From JBDRGC01 sp043818215 (GTDB lineage: Bacteria; Chloroflexota; Anaerolineae; Anaerolineales; UBA11858): DNA of 25,964 bases. Shown here one piece after another: positions 1 through 6,479 of this stretch. Location of the stretch: contig JBDRGC010000124.1 in the NCBI GenBank assembly GCA_043818215.1, forward strand, positions 1-25,964. The letters are read 5' to 3'. Below the pieces are notes generated by a model, which had not been told where the DNA came from, searched no databases, and saw nothing but the letters and a program-made list of their open reading frames with translations. A program made the translations under genes and the position numbers. Positions within the stretch are counted from its first letter, which is position 1. The number at the start of each line of letters is the position of its first letter.

Positions 1-446
1 ATTTCCTCTCTTACTCTTTCCCAGTCCGCCTCAGGGTTCATAGCCAATACATCTCTTCCAGTTTCCGGATCTTGCAAAAGTCCCAATTCACTTACTTGAA
101 ATCCCTCAGGTATAAAAACCGGGGCTTCTGGGGGCAATTCCGGCATTACTGCTACCCAACCGCCGCTCTCGTCTATCACAAAGGCTGGCGTGGCCTGGGC
201 GTCATACAGGGTTTGACTTACAGGATCATAAATCAGTTCACCGTCATATTCCGGTGTAGCCGGGATCGCTGTAGCGGTCGCTGTGGGGGTGACGGTTGGG
301 GGAGGGGTAACAGTCGCGGTGGGGGTGGCGGTCGCGGTCGGCGCAATGGGGGTGCGCGTCGGGTCAATTGCCGCGGCCGGCGCGCAGGCCGCCAGGGTCA
401 GGGCGATGATGAGCAGCAGCAAATATAGAATATTTTTCGTAGACAT
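1..446 (-). CDS. Putative lipoprotein with Thr/Pro-rich linker (partial, C-terminus beyond window)
   Basis: An open frame of about 148 codons reads from ATG at 446 off the left edge. A strong Shine-Dalgarno (GGAGG, 452-456) lies 5-6 nt before the ATG. The product starts MSTKNILYLLLLIIALTLAAC, a hydrophobic signal ending in a lipobox (LAAC), so it should be lipidated on Cys and anchored outside the membrane. A low-complexity linker rich in Thr, Pro and Ala follows (residues about 30-65), then a non-repetitive region with no recognised domain. Such linkers are common in Chloroflexota surface lipoproteins. The opposite strand here also has long open frames, but they are shadows of the biased Thr/Pro codons. 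The function is not recognisable. Confidence 0.8.
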   Translation of the reverse strand, partial: MSTKNILYLLLLIIALTLAACAPAAAIDPTRTPIAPTATATPTATVTPPPTVTPTATATAIPATPEYDGELIYDPVSQTLYDAQATPAFVIDESGGWVAVMPELPPEAPVFIPEGFQVSELGLLQDPETGRDVLAMNPEADWERVREE

Positions 447-610
447 GGTTTCCTCCTGTCTGCACACGTGCACTCTCGTGCCCTACTACGAACCTGTTGG
501 CATGGTTCGGTTGCACTCACCACAAGATTCGGCAGCGGAGTGTAGCAGAGTAGCGGAAGCCTGCGAGGACGAATCCGCTATAATCCGCTGCCCGTCGTCA
601 GGGCAAGACT

Positions 611-1780
611 TCAAATTGATCCTGTTTGTATTTTATCTAATTGCTTCCAACTGACAAATGAACCATTAGCGGTTTTTAATGATCTTTCACCACCGTAAAC
701 GACGTATCCGTGATCATCGGGCATTCCGGCAAGTTGCCGCCAATACTTGAGATTGTTGAAATAGCTATTGGAAATTGTTTTACCCGCCTTGATTTCCACA
801 GGTGTTATGGCTTCCCCATCAGTCAGCAGGCAATCGATTTCCCGCCCTCGGCTGTCTTGCCAGAAATATGGATAGCGGCGCTCCCCGCGGTGTAAATCGT
901 GCTTGATAAATTCGTTGATCACAAAATTCTCGAACAATGCACCTTTCATGAAATGCACGTTTACTTGATTTTCATCCCGGAGTCCAAGTAATGAGCAAGC
1001 CAAACCGGTATCGTAGAAATAGAGTTTGGGGGATTTCACCAATCGCTTTGTGAAATTCTTATGGTATGGATGTAACCGGTAAACAATATAAGATGCTTCC
1101 AAGATAGAAATCCATGCTTTGGCAGTATTGGGACTGATTCCCGCATCGTTTGCCAGACTGGTATAGTTGAGCAACTGTCCGGTGCGTCCCGCACACAACT
1201 GGATAAATTGGATGAAGGCGTTGATATCCCCAATATTTTTTATCATCCTGACATCTTTTTCAACGTAGGTCTGGATATAGGCGGGGTAAAAATCGGTTGG
1301 TGCAATGTCTCGATCATAAATTCGGGGATATTGCCCCTTATAGATCAAGGTTTCATACTGCTCGAAAACGTGACCGCCATTTTCTAGTTCTGGACATGAA
1401 AATGGGAGCAAATGTAAAACCGCAGTTCTTCCGGCTAACGTTTGGCTAATTTTCTCCATCAGGAGGAAATTAGAAGAACCGGTAAGGATGAATTGGACAT
1501 TTCGATCGTTGTCTACGATAGATTGAATATAAGAAAATAATTCTGGGGTATTCTGCACTTCATCGAGAATGGCCCCATTGCGAAAGTTTGCCAGGAAGCC
1601 ACGCTGGTCCGACAATGCCACCTGTCGAATATCTGGTTCTTCCAAGGATGCATAAGGAAGAAGCGGAAAAGCTGATTTGACTAAAGTCGTCTTGCCCGAT
1701 TGACGCGGCCCAGTCAGAGTGATGACTTGAAATTTGTGTGCCAGGGCGTCCATTTTTTTAGATAATGTCCGTTCAATCAT
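611..1780 (-). CDS. AAA-type ATPase with C-terminal DUF4143 domain
   Basis: 389 aa, full length for the family. Walker A is GPRQSGKT (24-31), Walker B is ILDEVQ (71-76) and a sensor-like ILTGSSN lies at 98-104. The C-terminal DUF4143 region contains REID (313-316) followed by VEIK (328-331), an E/D...ExK pattern resembling the PD-(D/E)xK nuclease core. The family is widespread in bacteria and archaea, often as solitary horizontally mobile genes. Its biochemical role is poorly defined and is variously suggested to be defence or toxin-antitoxin-like. No partner gene is adjacent: the neighbours are a lipoprotein and a dehydrogenase. The ATG at 1780 has only a weak GGATG-like ribosome site. Family assignment is strong; function is unknown. 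Confidence 0.9.
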   Translation of the reverse strand: MIERTLSKKMDALAHKFQVITLTGPRQSGKTTLVKSAFPLLPYASLEEPDIRQVALSDQRGFLANFRNGAILDEVQNTPELFSYIQSIVDNDRNVQFILTGSSNFLLMEKISQTLAGRTAVLHLLPFSCPELENGGHVFEQYETLIYKGQYPRIYDRDIAPTDFYPAYIQTYVEKDVRMIKNIGDINAFIQFIQLCAGRTGQLLNYTSLANDAGISPNTAKAWISILEASYIVYRLHPYHKNFTKRLVKSPKLYFYDTGLACSLLGLRDENQVNVHFMKGALFENFVINEFIKHDLHRGERRYPYFWQDSRGREIDCLLTDGEAITPVEIKAGKTISNSYFNNLKYWRQLAGMPDDHGYVVYGGERSLKTANGSFVSWKQLDKIQTGSI

Positions 1781-2256
1781 AAATCACATCCGTTTGTACA
1801 AATGATTAGAAAACTCAAATCAAGCCCAGCTTTGCTAGAAAGATCATAACATGAACCGCACATATCCGCAATCGTGTTGCGGAATTGATAAACGAGTCCA
1901 CTGAAAAAAGTCAGATTTTTAACGCAGGGACGCAAAGGTACAGAGGCGCAAAGGTTTTTGTGTGAAATAATGGGGAGTGGTAACAAAGCAAGTGATGGCT
2001 CGTGCCATTACTCCACGAGTAACCATTCAGCCCCCCTGGAGAATAGGACGCGGATTGACGCAGATGAACGCGGATTTCCCTCCGCAGACCGCAGCCCCTC
2101 CGCTAATCCGCTACACTCCGCTGCCCGGTTCTATAAGAATAATACCACCCCCGCACCATTCTATGATAGGATTCAAACCACAAATCTACCAATCTACCAA
2201 TCTACCAATCTACCAATCTACCAATCCCCAATCCCCACCCCAAAAAGGAGTCTCGA
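1781..2256. other. Intergenic region, 476 bp, repeat remnants and leader array
   Basis: Divergent spacer between the AAA ATPase and threonine dehydrogenase. No convincing gene is seen. It contains low-complexity phrases of the type 'acgcagggacgcaaagg' (about 1920-1955) and 'cggattgacgcagatg' (about 2050-2072), which recur as degenerate CGGAT phrases elsewhere in the window. It ends in the CCAATCTA array in front of the + strand gene. Confidence 0.6.
2183..2222 (+). repeat. 8-bp tandem array, five aatctacc units
   Basis: Five perfect head-to-tail copies of aatctacc are followed by a short C/A-rich stretch (ccaatcccca type). The array ends 34 bp before the ATG of the threonine dehydrogenase gene. 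The same unit, in the same orientation relative to the gene, precedes the DUF711 gene (6302-6446). The sense strand of the array has no G. Confidence 0.95.
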
Positions 2257-3267
2257 ATGCGAAAGAAAGCTATCCTCATCACCGGCGCGGCGGGAGAAAT
2301 CGGCCAGGCGCTGATAAAGTCACTCACCAGTCAAGGAGATCACCCCTTACTGACCCTGGATTTGGCAGCCTTGCCCGACAACCTCCGGGGACTGTCGACT
2401 CATTTGCAGGGCAGCATTCTCGATCAAGCGCTGCTGGCACGTTTGGTCAGCGAATATGAATTCGAAGCCATCTACCATTTGGCGGCCTTGCTGTCCACCC
2501 GCGGCGAATTCACACCTGGCACAGCCCACCAGGTGAACGTGGGCGGAACCATGCAATTGTTGGAGATGGCCGCCGAACAGTCGGAATGGCGCGGCAAGCC
2601 GGTGCAATTCATCTTCCCCAGCTCGGTGGCTGTGTATGGCTTGCCCGACCTGGATACCAAGAATCAATACACCCGTGTGCGCGAGTGGGAGTGGAACTAT
2701 CCCCGCACAATGTACGGCGCCAACAAACTGTATTGTGAACTGTTGGGAGTTTATTTCAGCCAGTACTATCGCCAATTAGCTGCCGACCAACCCGTGATGC
2801 TCGATTTCCGCGCCCTGCGATTCCCCGGCTTGATCAGCGCTTTTACTGCTCCCAGCGGCGGCACCAGCGACTACGGCCCGGAGATGCTGCACGCGGCCGC
2901 CAAAAGTGAGCCATACGCCTGCTTTGTGCGCCCGGATGTTCGCATCCCCTTCATGGCCATGCCCGACGCGGTCAAATCCCTGCTGAAACTGGCCGAGGCT
3001 CCGGCTGATGCCCTGGGGCAGCGCGTCTATAACGTGACCAGCTTCAGCCTCTCGGCAGAGGACTTCAAAGACCAGGTGGTCAAATATTTCCCGGATGCCG
3101 ATATCAGCTACGAGCCGGATTTGAAACGGCAGGATATTGTGGATAGCTGGGCCGCGGATATGGACGATAGTGCCGCTCGCCGGGATTGGGGGTGGCAGCC
3201 CGACTATGATTTGGATCGCGCCTTCGGAGAGTACCTGGTCCCCAACATTCGCAAGCGGTACCAGTAG
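2257..3267 (+). CDS. L-threonine 3-dehydrogenase, SDR (epimerase-like) type
   Basis: 336 aa, extended short-chain dehydrogenase fold. The NAD-binding GxxGxxG is GAAGEIG (10-16), catalytic Ser lies in PSSVAVYG (121-128), and the Tyr/Lys pair is YGANK (153-157). The segments RFPGLIS, GGTSDYG, CFVRPDVRIPFMAMPD and the tail SWAADMDDSAARRDWGW match the NAD-dependent threonine dehydrogenases related to UDP-galactose epimerase, not the zinc-dependent Tdh. It would oxidise L-threonine to 2-amino-3-ketobutyrate in the cytoplasm. The usual partner ligase (kbl) is not next to it. A good ribosome site (AAGGAG, 2245-2250) sits 6 nt before the ATG. The next gene follows after 81 bp on the same strand. The main alternative is a sugar-nucleotide epimerase, judged less likely because of the signature segments. 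Confidence 0.85.
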   Translation: MRKKAILITGAAGEIGQALIKSLTSQGDHPLLTLDLAALPDNLRGLSTHLQGSILDQALLARLVSEYEFEAIYHLAALLSTRGEFTPGTAHQVNVGGTMQLLEMAAEQSEWRGKPVQFIFPSSVAVYGLPDLDTKNQYTRVREWEWNYPRTMYGANKLYCELLGVYFSQYYRQLAADQPVMLDFRALRFPGLISAFTAPSGGTSDYGPEMLHAAAKSEPYACFVRPDVRIPFMAMPDAVKSLLKLAEAPADALGQRVYNVTSFSLSAEDFKDQVVKYFPDADISYEPDLKRQDIVDSWAADMDDSAARRDWGWQPDYDLDRAFGEYLVPNIRKRYQ

Positions 3268-3348
3268 TTTCGCGGAGCGGGGGGCGTGGAGCGGAGAGCG
3301 GAGGCGGGGAGCCTGCCGAAGGGCGTGTTCGGGTTAGGATGATGAAAT

Positions 3349-4248
3349 ATGAAACGAGCTGTCAGTATCAGTTTGGGGAGTTCATCACGGGATAAGCGGG
3401 TGGTGGTGAATTTCAAGGGGCAGGAGATACTCGTCGAGCGCATTGGCACCGACGGGGATATCGAGAAAGCCAGACACTTGTACTGCGAACTCGACGGGCG
3501 GGTGGATGCCTTCGGGGTGGGGGGCGTGGACCTGTATCTGCGGCTGGATGACCGCGAGTATCCGTTGCGGGCGGTCCTGAAGTTGGTCGAGGGGGTGCAG
3601 AATACTCCCATCGTGGACGGGCGCGGGCTGAAACACACCCTGGAACGCCGCGTCTTCCACCTGGCGGCAACCACCCTCGGGGGAGTCCCGCATTTCCGGC
3701 AGGCCTTTGTACCGGTGGCAATCGACCGCCTCGGTCTGGCGCAAGCCGCCGCGGAGGTATCGGATCGCATCGTCCTCGGAGATTTGATGGTCGCTTTGGG
3801 CGTCCCCATCCCCATCTGGGGCATCCGCAATTTCAAGCGCGTGGCCCGCGTGATGCTGCCCTTTGTCAGCTATTTCCCCATGAGCATGTTGTTCTACGGC
3901 AGCAGTGGCGCCGAGCAGGAACCGAAGTACACGCGTTTCTTCCAGGAATCGGATCTGCTGGCGGGAGATTTTCTCTTTATGCGCAAGTACATGCCTGGCG
4001 ATTTGAGCGGCAAAACCGTACTCACCAACACTACCACGGTTGGAAATATCGAGCTGCTGCGGGAGCGGGGTGCAAAGATGGTTATCACGACCACGCCGCG
4101 CTATGAGGGCCGCTCCTTCGGCACCAATTTGATGGAAGCCGCACTGACAGCTTACGCCGGGAAAGGCCGCCCACTGACCGATGATGAGTTGAACGCCCTA
4201 ATCGATGAACTTGATCTCCGCCCCAGTGTGCAAGCGCTTAACCCGTAA
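3349..4248 (+). CDS. Conserved protein of the family annotated 'quinate 5-dehydrogenase'; function unproven
   Basis: 299 aa. It starts MKRAVSISLGSSSRDKRVVV and continues through RIGTDGD, DAFGVGGVDLYL and VDGRGLKHTLERR, which I recall from a conserved family often labelled quinate 5-dehydrogenase in genome annotations. The experimental basis for that name is unclear to me. No classic GxGxxG nucleotide site is evident. A later segment, LSGKTVLTNTTTVGNIELL, resembles the start of a Rossmann-like half, and the C-terminus contains TTTPRYEGRSFGTN. It follows the threonine dehydrogenase by 81 bp and may be co-transcribed. The ribosome site (AGGATGA, about 3337-3343) is modest. It is followed by a perfect 18-bp inverted repeat that could end the transcript. 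Confidence 0.7.
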   Translation: MKRAVSISLGSSSRDKRVVVNFKGQEILVERIGTDGDIEKARHLYCELDGRVDAFGVGGVDLYLRLDDREYPLRAVLKLVEGVQNTPIVDGRGLKHTLERRVFHLAATTLGGVPHFRQAFVPVAIDRLGLAQAAAEVSDRIVLGDLMVALGVPIPIWGIRNFKRVARVMLPFVSYFPMSMLFYGSSGAEQEPKYTRFFQESDLLAGDFLFMRKYMPGDLSGKTVLTNTTTVGNIELLRERGAKMVITTTPRYEGRSFGTNLMEAALTAYAGKGRPLTDDELNALIDELDLRPSVQALNP

Positions 4249-4256
4249 TATTATGA

Positions 4257-4321
4257 AGGTGCGACGCACGCCGGTCAGGTCGATTGTCTGGGTAAATACT
4301 CATCCGGCGTGCGTCGCACCT
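4257..4321 (+). repeat. Perfect 18-bp inverted repeat with 29-nt loop (terminator-like or mobile palindrome)
   Basis: Arms at 4257-4274 (aggtgcgacgcacgccgg) and 4304-4321 are exact reverse complements separated by 29 nt, just after the stop codon at 4248 and followed by ggttttct. It may terminate the upstream transcript. The long loop and weak T-run also fit an inserted palindromic element. Confidence 0.75.
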
Positions 4322-4361
4322 GGTTTTCTAGGCTAAAAGGAGAATTGCTGCAAATTGTCCC

Positions 4362-4389
4362 TTGACATCTATTGCGATGATCGTATAAT
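4362..4389 (+). promoter_or_regulatory. Consensus sigma-70 promoter for the ArsR-type gene
   Basis: A perfect TTGACA (4362-4367) and a perfect TATAAT (4384-4389) are separated by 16 bp. The start codon is at 4429, leaving a 5' leader of roughly 33 nt. The -10 box lies inside the left arm of the inverted repeat at 4382-4419. Confidence 0.85.
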
Positions 4390-4419
4390 CAATTCGACAG
4401 ACATCGAAATGATTATACG
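4382..4419 (+). promoter_or_regulatory. 16-bp inverted repeat over the -10 box: probable autoregulatory operator
   Basis: The arms cgtataatcaattcga (4382-4397) and tcgaaatgattatacg (4404-4419) match at 15 of 16 positions with a 6-nt centre. The left arm contains the TATAAT box, and the right arm ends at the first G of the GGAG ribosome site (4419-4422). ArsR-family repressors commonly bind palindromes of this sort over their own promoters, so autorepression is the natural reading. An RNA hairpin masking the ribosome site is an alternative. Confidence 0.75.
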
Positions 4420-4428
4420 GAGACAGAA

Positions 4429-4998
4429 ATGGAAGATCAACTTACCGAATTACTGAATTTCTTCAAGGCTCTGGCTGATGCCAATCGGCTGAAAATAGTT
4501 GGTTTGCTGGCACAGGGTGAAAACACTGTGGAACAAATGGCTGAGATGTTGAATTTGCGCCCCTCGACAGTCTCACATCACTTGACGAAGCTATCTAAAG
4601 CTGGTCTGGTCAGTGCCCGCTCGGAGAGTTACTACAATATCTACCGGCTGGAGACCAAAACCCTGGAGCAGATGTCCCAGCGATTGCTGGCTGAGGAGAC
4701 TCTCCCTGCCGTCACCGCCGATATCGATATGGATGCCTACGACCGCAAAGTCATCAATACCTTCTGTGATGCTGATGGGCGTATCAAACAATTCCCCGCT
4801 CAACAGAAAAAATTCGAGGCCATTCTGCGCTACGTGGTCAAGGATTTCGAGCCGGGGATGCGCTACACTGAGAAGCATCTCAATGGAATTCTGGCGCGCT
4901 TCTCGGATGATCACACTTCCCTGCGCCGGGGGCTGATCGACTACAAGATGATGGCCCGTGAGACCGGCGGTGGGGAGTATTGGTTGACCGAAAAATAA
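4429..4998 (+). CDS. ArsR-family winged-helix regulator with C-terminal DUF2087 domain
   Basis: 189 aa. Residues 1-80 form an ArsR-type winged helix: the ALADANRLKIVGLL dimer helix, then the recognition region NLRPSTVSHHLTKLSKAGLV and the wing SYYNIYRL. No CxC metal motif of the ArsR/SmtB type is visible, so a metal inducer is not supported. Residues about 105-187 (IKQFPAQQKKFEAILRYVV onward, ending GGEYW) are a DUF2087 domain, commonly fused to ArsR heads; its ligand is unknown. It has its own consensus promoter and a palindromic operator, and a strong terminator follows. It is therefore a single-gene transcription unit, probably autoregulated. Its other targets are not visible here. Confidence 0.92.
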   Translation: MEDQLTELLNFFKALADANRLKIVGLLAQGENTVEQMAEMLNLRPSTVSHHLTKLSKAGLVSARSESYYNIYRLETKTLEQMSQRLLAEETLPAVTADIDMDAYDRKVINTFCDADGRIKQFPAQQKKFEAILRYVVKDFEPGMRYTEKHLNGILARFSDDHTSLRRGLIDYKMMARETGGGEYWLTEK

Positions 4999-5023
4999 TG
5001 GGCTGGACCACTCACTCAAGTAA

Positions 5024-5055
5024 AAACCTGGTTCCTCCGAGGAGCCGGGTTTTTT
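5024..5055. terminator. Bidirectional Rho-independent terminator
   Basis: The stem aacctggttcctc / gaggagccgggtt around a CG turn (5025-5052) is flanked by A-runs on the left and T-runs on the right. It lies between the convergent stops at 4998 and 5062 and can serve both the ArsR gene and the DUF711 gene. Confidence 0.9.
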
Positions 5056-5061
5056 GACATA

Positions 5062-6300
5062 TCAGGCCCTGCCTCGCCGCGGCTGCAAATCGAAGTTCTC
5101 ATCCCCCGCCAAATGTCCCCTCAACCCCTCCGCTCCCACCCCCATCACGCGGCTGTTGGCGAAGAAAGCGAAGTCGAAGCCGGTGGGGTCGCCAGCACCT
5201 TTGCCGGGGATGGGCATCAAGCGCGCCGTGAGGGGTTTATCCAGCCGTTGAGCCAGGGCCGCTAGATCGAGCAGGATGGCGGTCAACTGTTGGGGAGTGG
5301 TATCGCCGGGCAGGGGGACGGTATCCAGGCCGGTGCCGCAGACCGCTGAATAAAGCAGCAGATCTTTGATGCTCAGAATCCCCTCCGCAGCCCGCACGGC
5401 CAGGGTCGCATCTTCGAGCACCGGCAGCATCAACCCGCTGAATCCGGCTCGGGGGAAATCCGCTTTGTCCACCGTATCCGCCAAAATCGCCGCCGCGGCC
5501 AGCGAACCGTGCAATCCCACCGCGGGTACGCCCAGCCGCTCCAACGCCGTCCCCAGCGAGAGTCCCGCCTCGGGGAAGGGAGCCAGCGAATAGTCGATGC
5601 CGCCGAAGCTGATATTCAACGAGTCGGCGAATCGGCGCGTCAGAGAGTCAGCCACAGCAACGAGTTTCTTGGCATGGGTTTCGAGAGCGGTACTCAGATT
5701 TTGACGTGCCTCGGTTAGATCAGCAGCCTCAGTGAAGGCGGTCACGGCCAGATCAGCAGCTTCGGTGGCCAGGGCGAAGGATGGCAAGCTCCCGCCGTGA
5801 TAGGCAGCCGGGAAGAATGGCGCGCCCGGTGGCACGTTAGCCAGCGCGGCGAAGTAGAGATTGGCAAATCCATTCTCATCCACAGAGGCCAGTTGAGATA
5901 TGATTTCAGCGCAGGCGCGCACCGCCGGCAGGGAGACGCCGATCTTTGGGGATGACATCGCGCCAGAAGCGAAGACGTTCTCGGTGGCGGCCAACACCTC
6001 GGGGATGGCGGCATAACTCTCCGGGAATTGGGGGAGGGCCGGCCCGATGGAAACGTAATCCAGCCCCAGAGTGGATGCCGCTGATTCCAACCCGTGCGCG
6101 AATACCGCGACCCGGCTGGTTTTGCAATCGGGCAGCAAATGCGGGAAGGGCGGTGTTGCCAGCCGAACAGTCTGCACTTCGTATCCTGCATCTTCGAAGG
6201 CGGGCCGGGCTGCAGCAACAAATTCACCTGCGCATTGCAAAATAGTGTCGTCAAGCGGCCAGCCGGGATTGCAAAAATAGGTGATGGAGCGGATTTTCAT
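5062..6300 (-). CDS. DUF711 family protein
   Basis: 412 aa, nearly the usual family length. Characteristic segments are MKIRSITYFCNPGWP at the start, GYEVQTVRLATPPFP, then near the C-terminus GFSGLMLPVLEDATLA, CGTGLDTVPLPGD and DPTGFDFAFFANSRVM. DUF711 (UPF0210-like) proteins share a pyruvate-formate-lyase/PFL-like fold but have no established reaction, so none is proposed. The start ATG at 6300 directly abuts a C/A-rich tandem array (sense strand) with no recognisable Shine-Dalgarno. Translation may be leaderless or depend on the unstructured leader. Transcribed alone and ended by the shared terminator at 5024-5055. Confidence 0.9.
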   Translation of the reverse strand: MKIRSITYFCNPGWPLDDTILQCAGEFVAAARPAFEDAGYEVQTVRLATPPFPHLLPDCKTSRVAVFAHGLESAASTLGLDYVSIGPALPQFPESYAAIPEVLAATENVFASGAMSSPKIGVSLPAVRACAEIISQLASVDENGFANLYFAALANVPPGAPFFPAAYHGGSLPSFALATEAADLAVTAFTEAADLTEARQNLSTALETHAKKLVAVADSLTRRFADSLNISFGGIDYSLAPFPEAGLSLGTALERLGVPAVGLHGSLAAAAILADTVDKADFPRAGFSGLMLPVLEDATLAVRAAEGILSIKDLLLYSAVCGTGLDTVPLPGDTTPQQLTAILLDLAALAQRLDKPLTARLMPIPGKGAGDPTGFDFAFFANSRVMGVGAEGLRGHLAGDENFDLQPRRGRA

Positions 6301-6301
6301 G

Positions 6302-6446
6302 GGGTTGGGGATTGGGGATTGGAGATTGGGGGTTGGGGGTTGGGGGTTGGGGATTGGGGTTGGTAAATTGGTAGATTGGTAGATTGGTAGATTGGTAAAT
6401 TGGGAATTGGTAAATTGGTAAATTGGTAAATTGGGGATTGGGGATT
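6302..6446 (-). repeat. 7-8-bp tandem array (ggtagatt/ggtaaatt and ggggatt units) abutting the DUF711 start
   Basis: On the + strand, 6302-6361 is a G-rich array of ggggtt/ggggatt units. From 6362 eight-bp units run as ggtaaatt, three ggtagatt, ggtaaatt, one 7-bp gggaatt, three ggtaaatt, then two ggggatt. Read in the sense of the DUF711 gene it is (CCAATCTA)n followed by (CCAATCC)n directly before ATG: the same units and order as in front of the threonine dehydrogenase. Confidence 0.95.
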
Positions 6447-6479
6447 GGGATGGATGTATTAGTGGTCAGCGGTCAGCGG

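Noticed and set aside
283..654. Plus-strand ORF with Val/Gly-rich start
   Set aside because: It is the antisense of the lipoprotein's Thr/Pro linker; the minus-strand frame has a lipobox and ribosome site.
2347..2775. Minus-strand ORF
   Set aside because: Antisense to the threonine dehydrogenase, which has clear family motifs.
3204..3836. Minus-strand ORF of 210 codons
   Set aside because: It lies opposite the conserved + strand gene 3349-4248, has Arg/Ser/Pro-rich shadow composition and no ribosome site.
5742..6254. Minus-strand ORF of 170 codons in another frame of the DUF711 gene
   Set aside because: Shadow frame with Arg/Pro/Ser-rich composition inside a well-supported family member.
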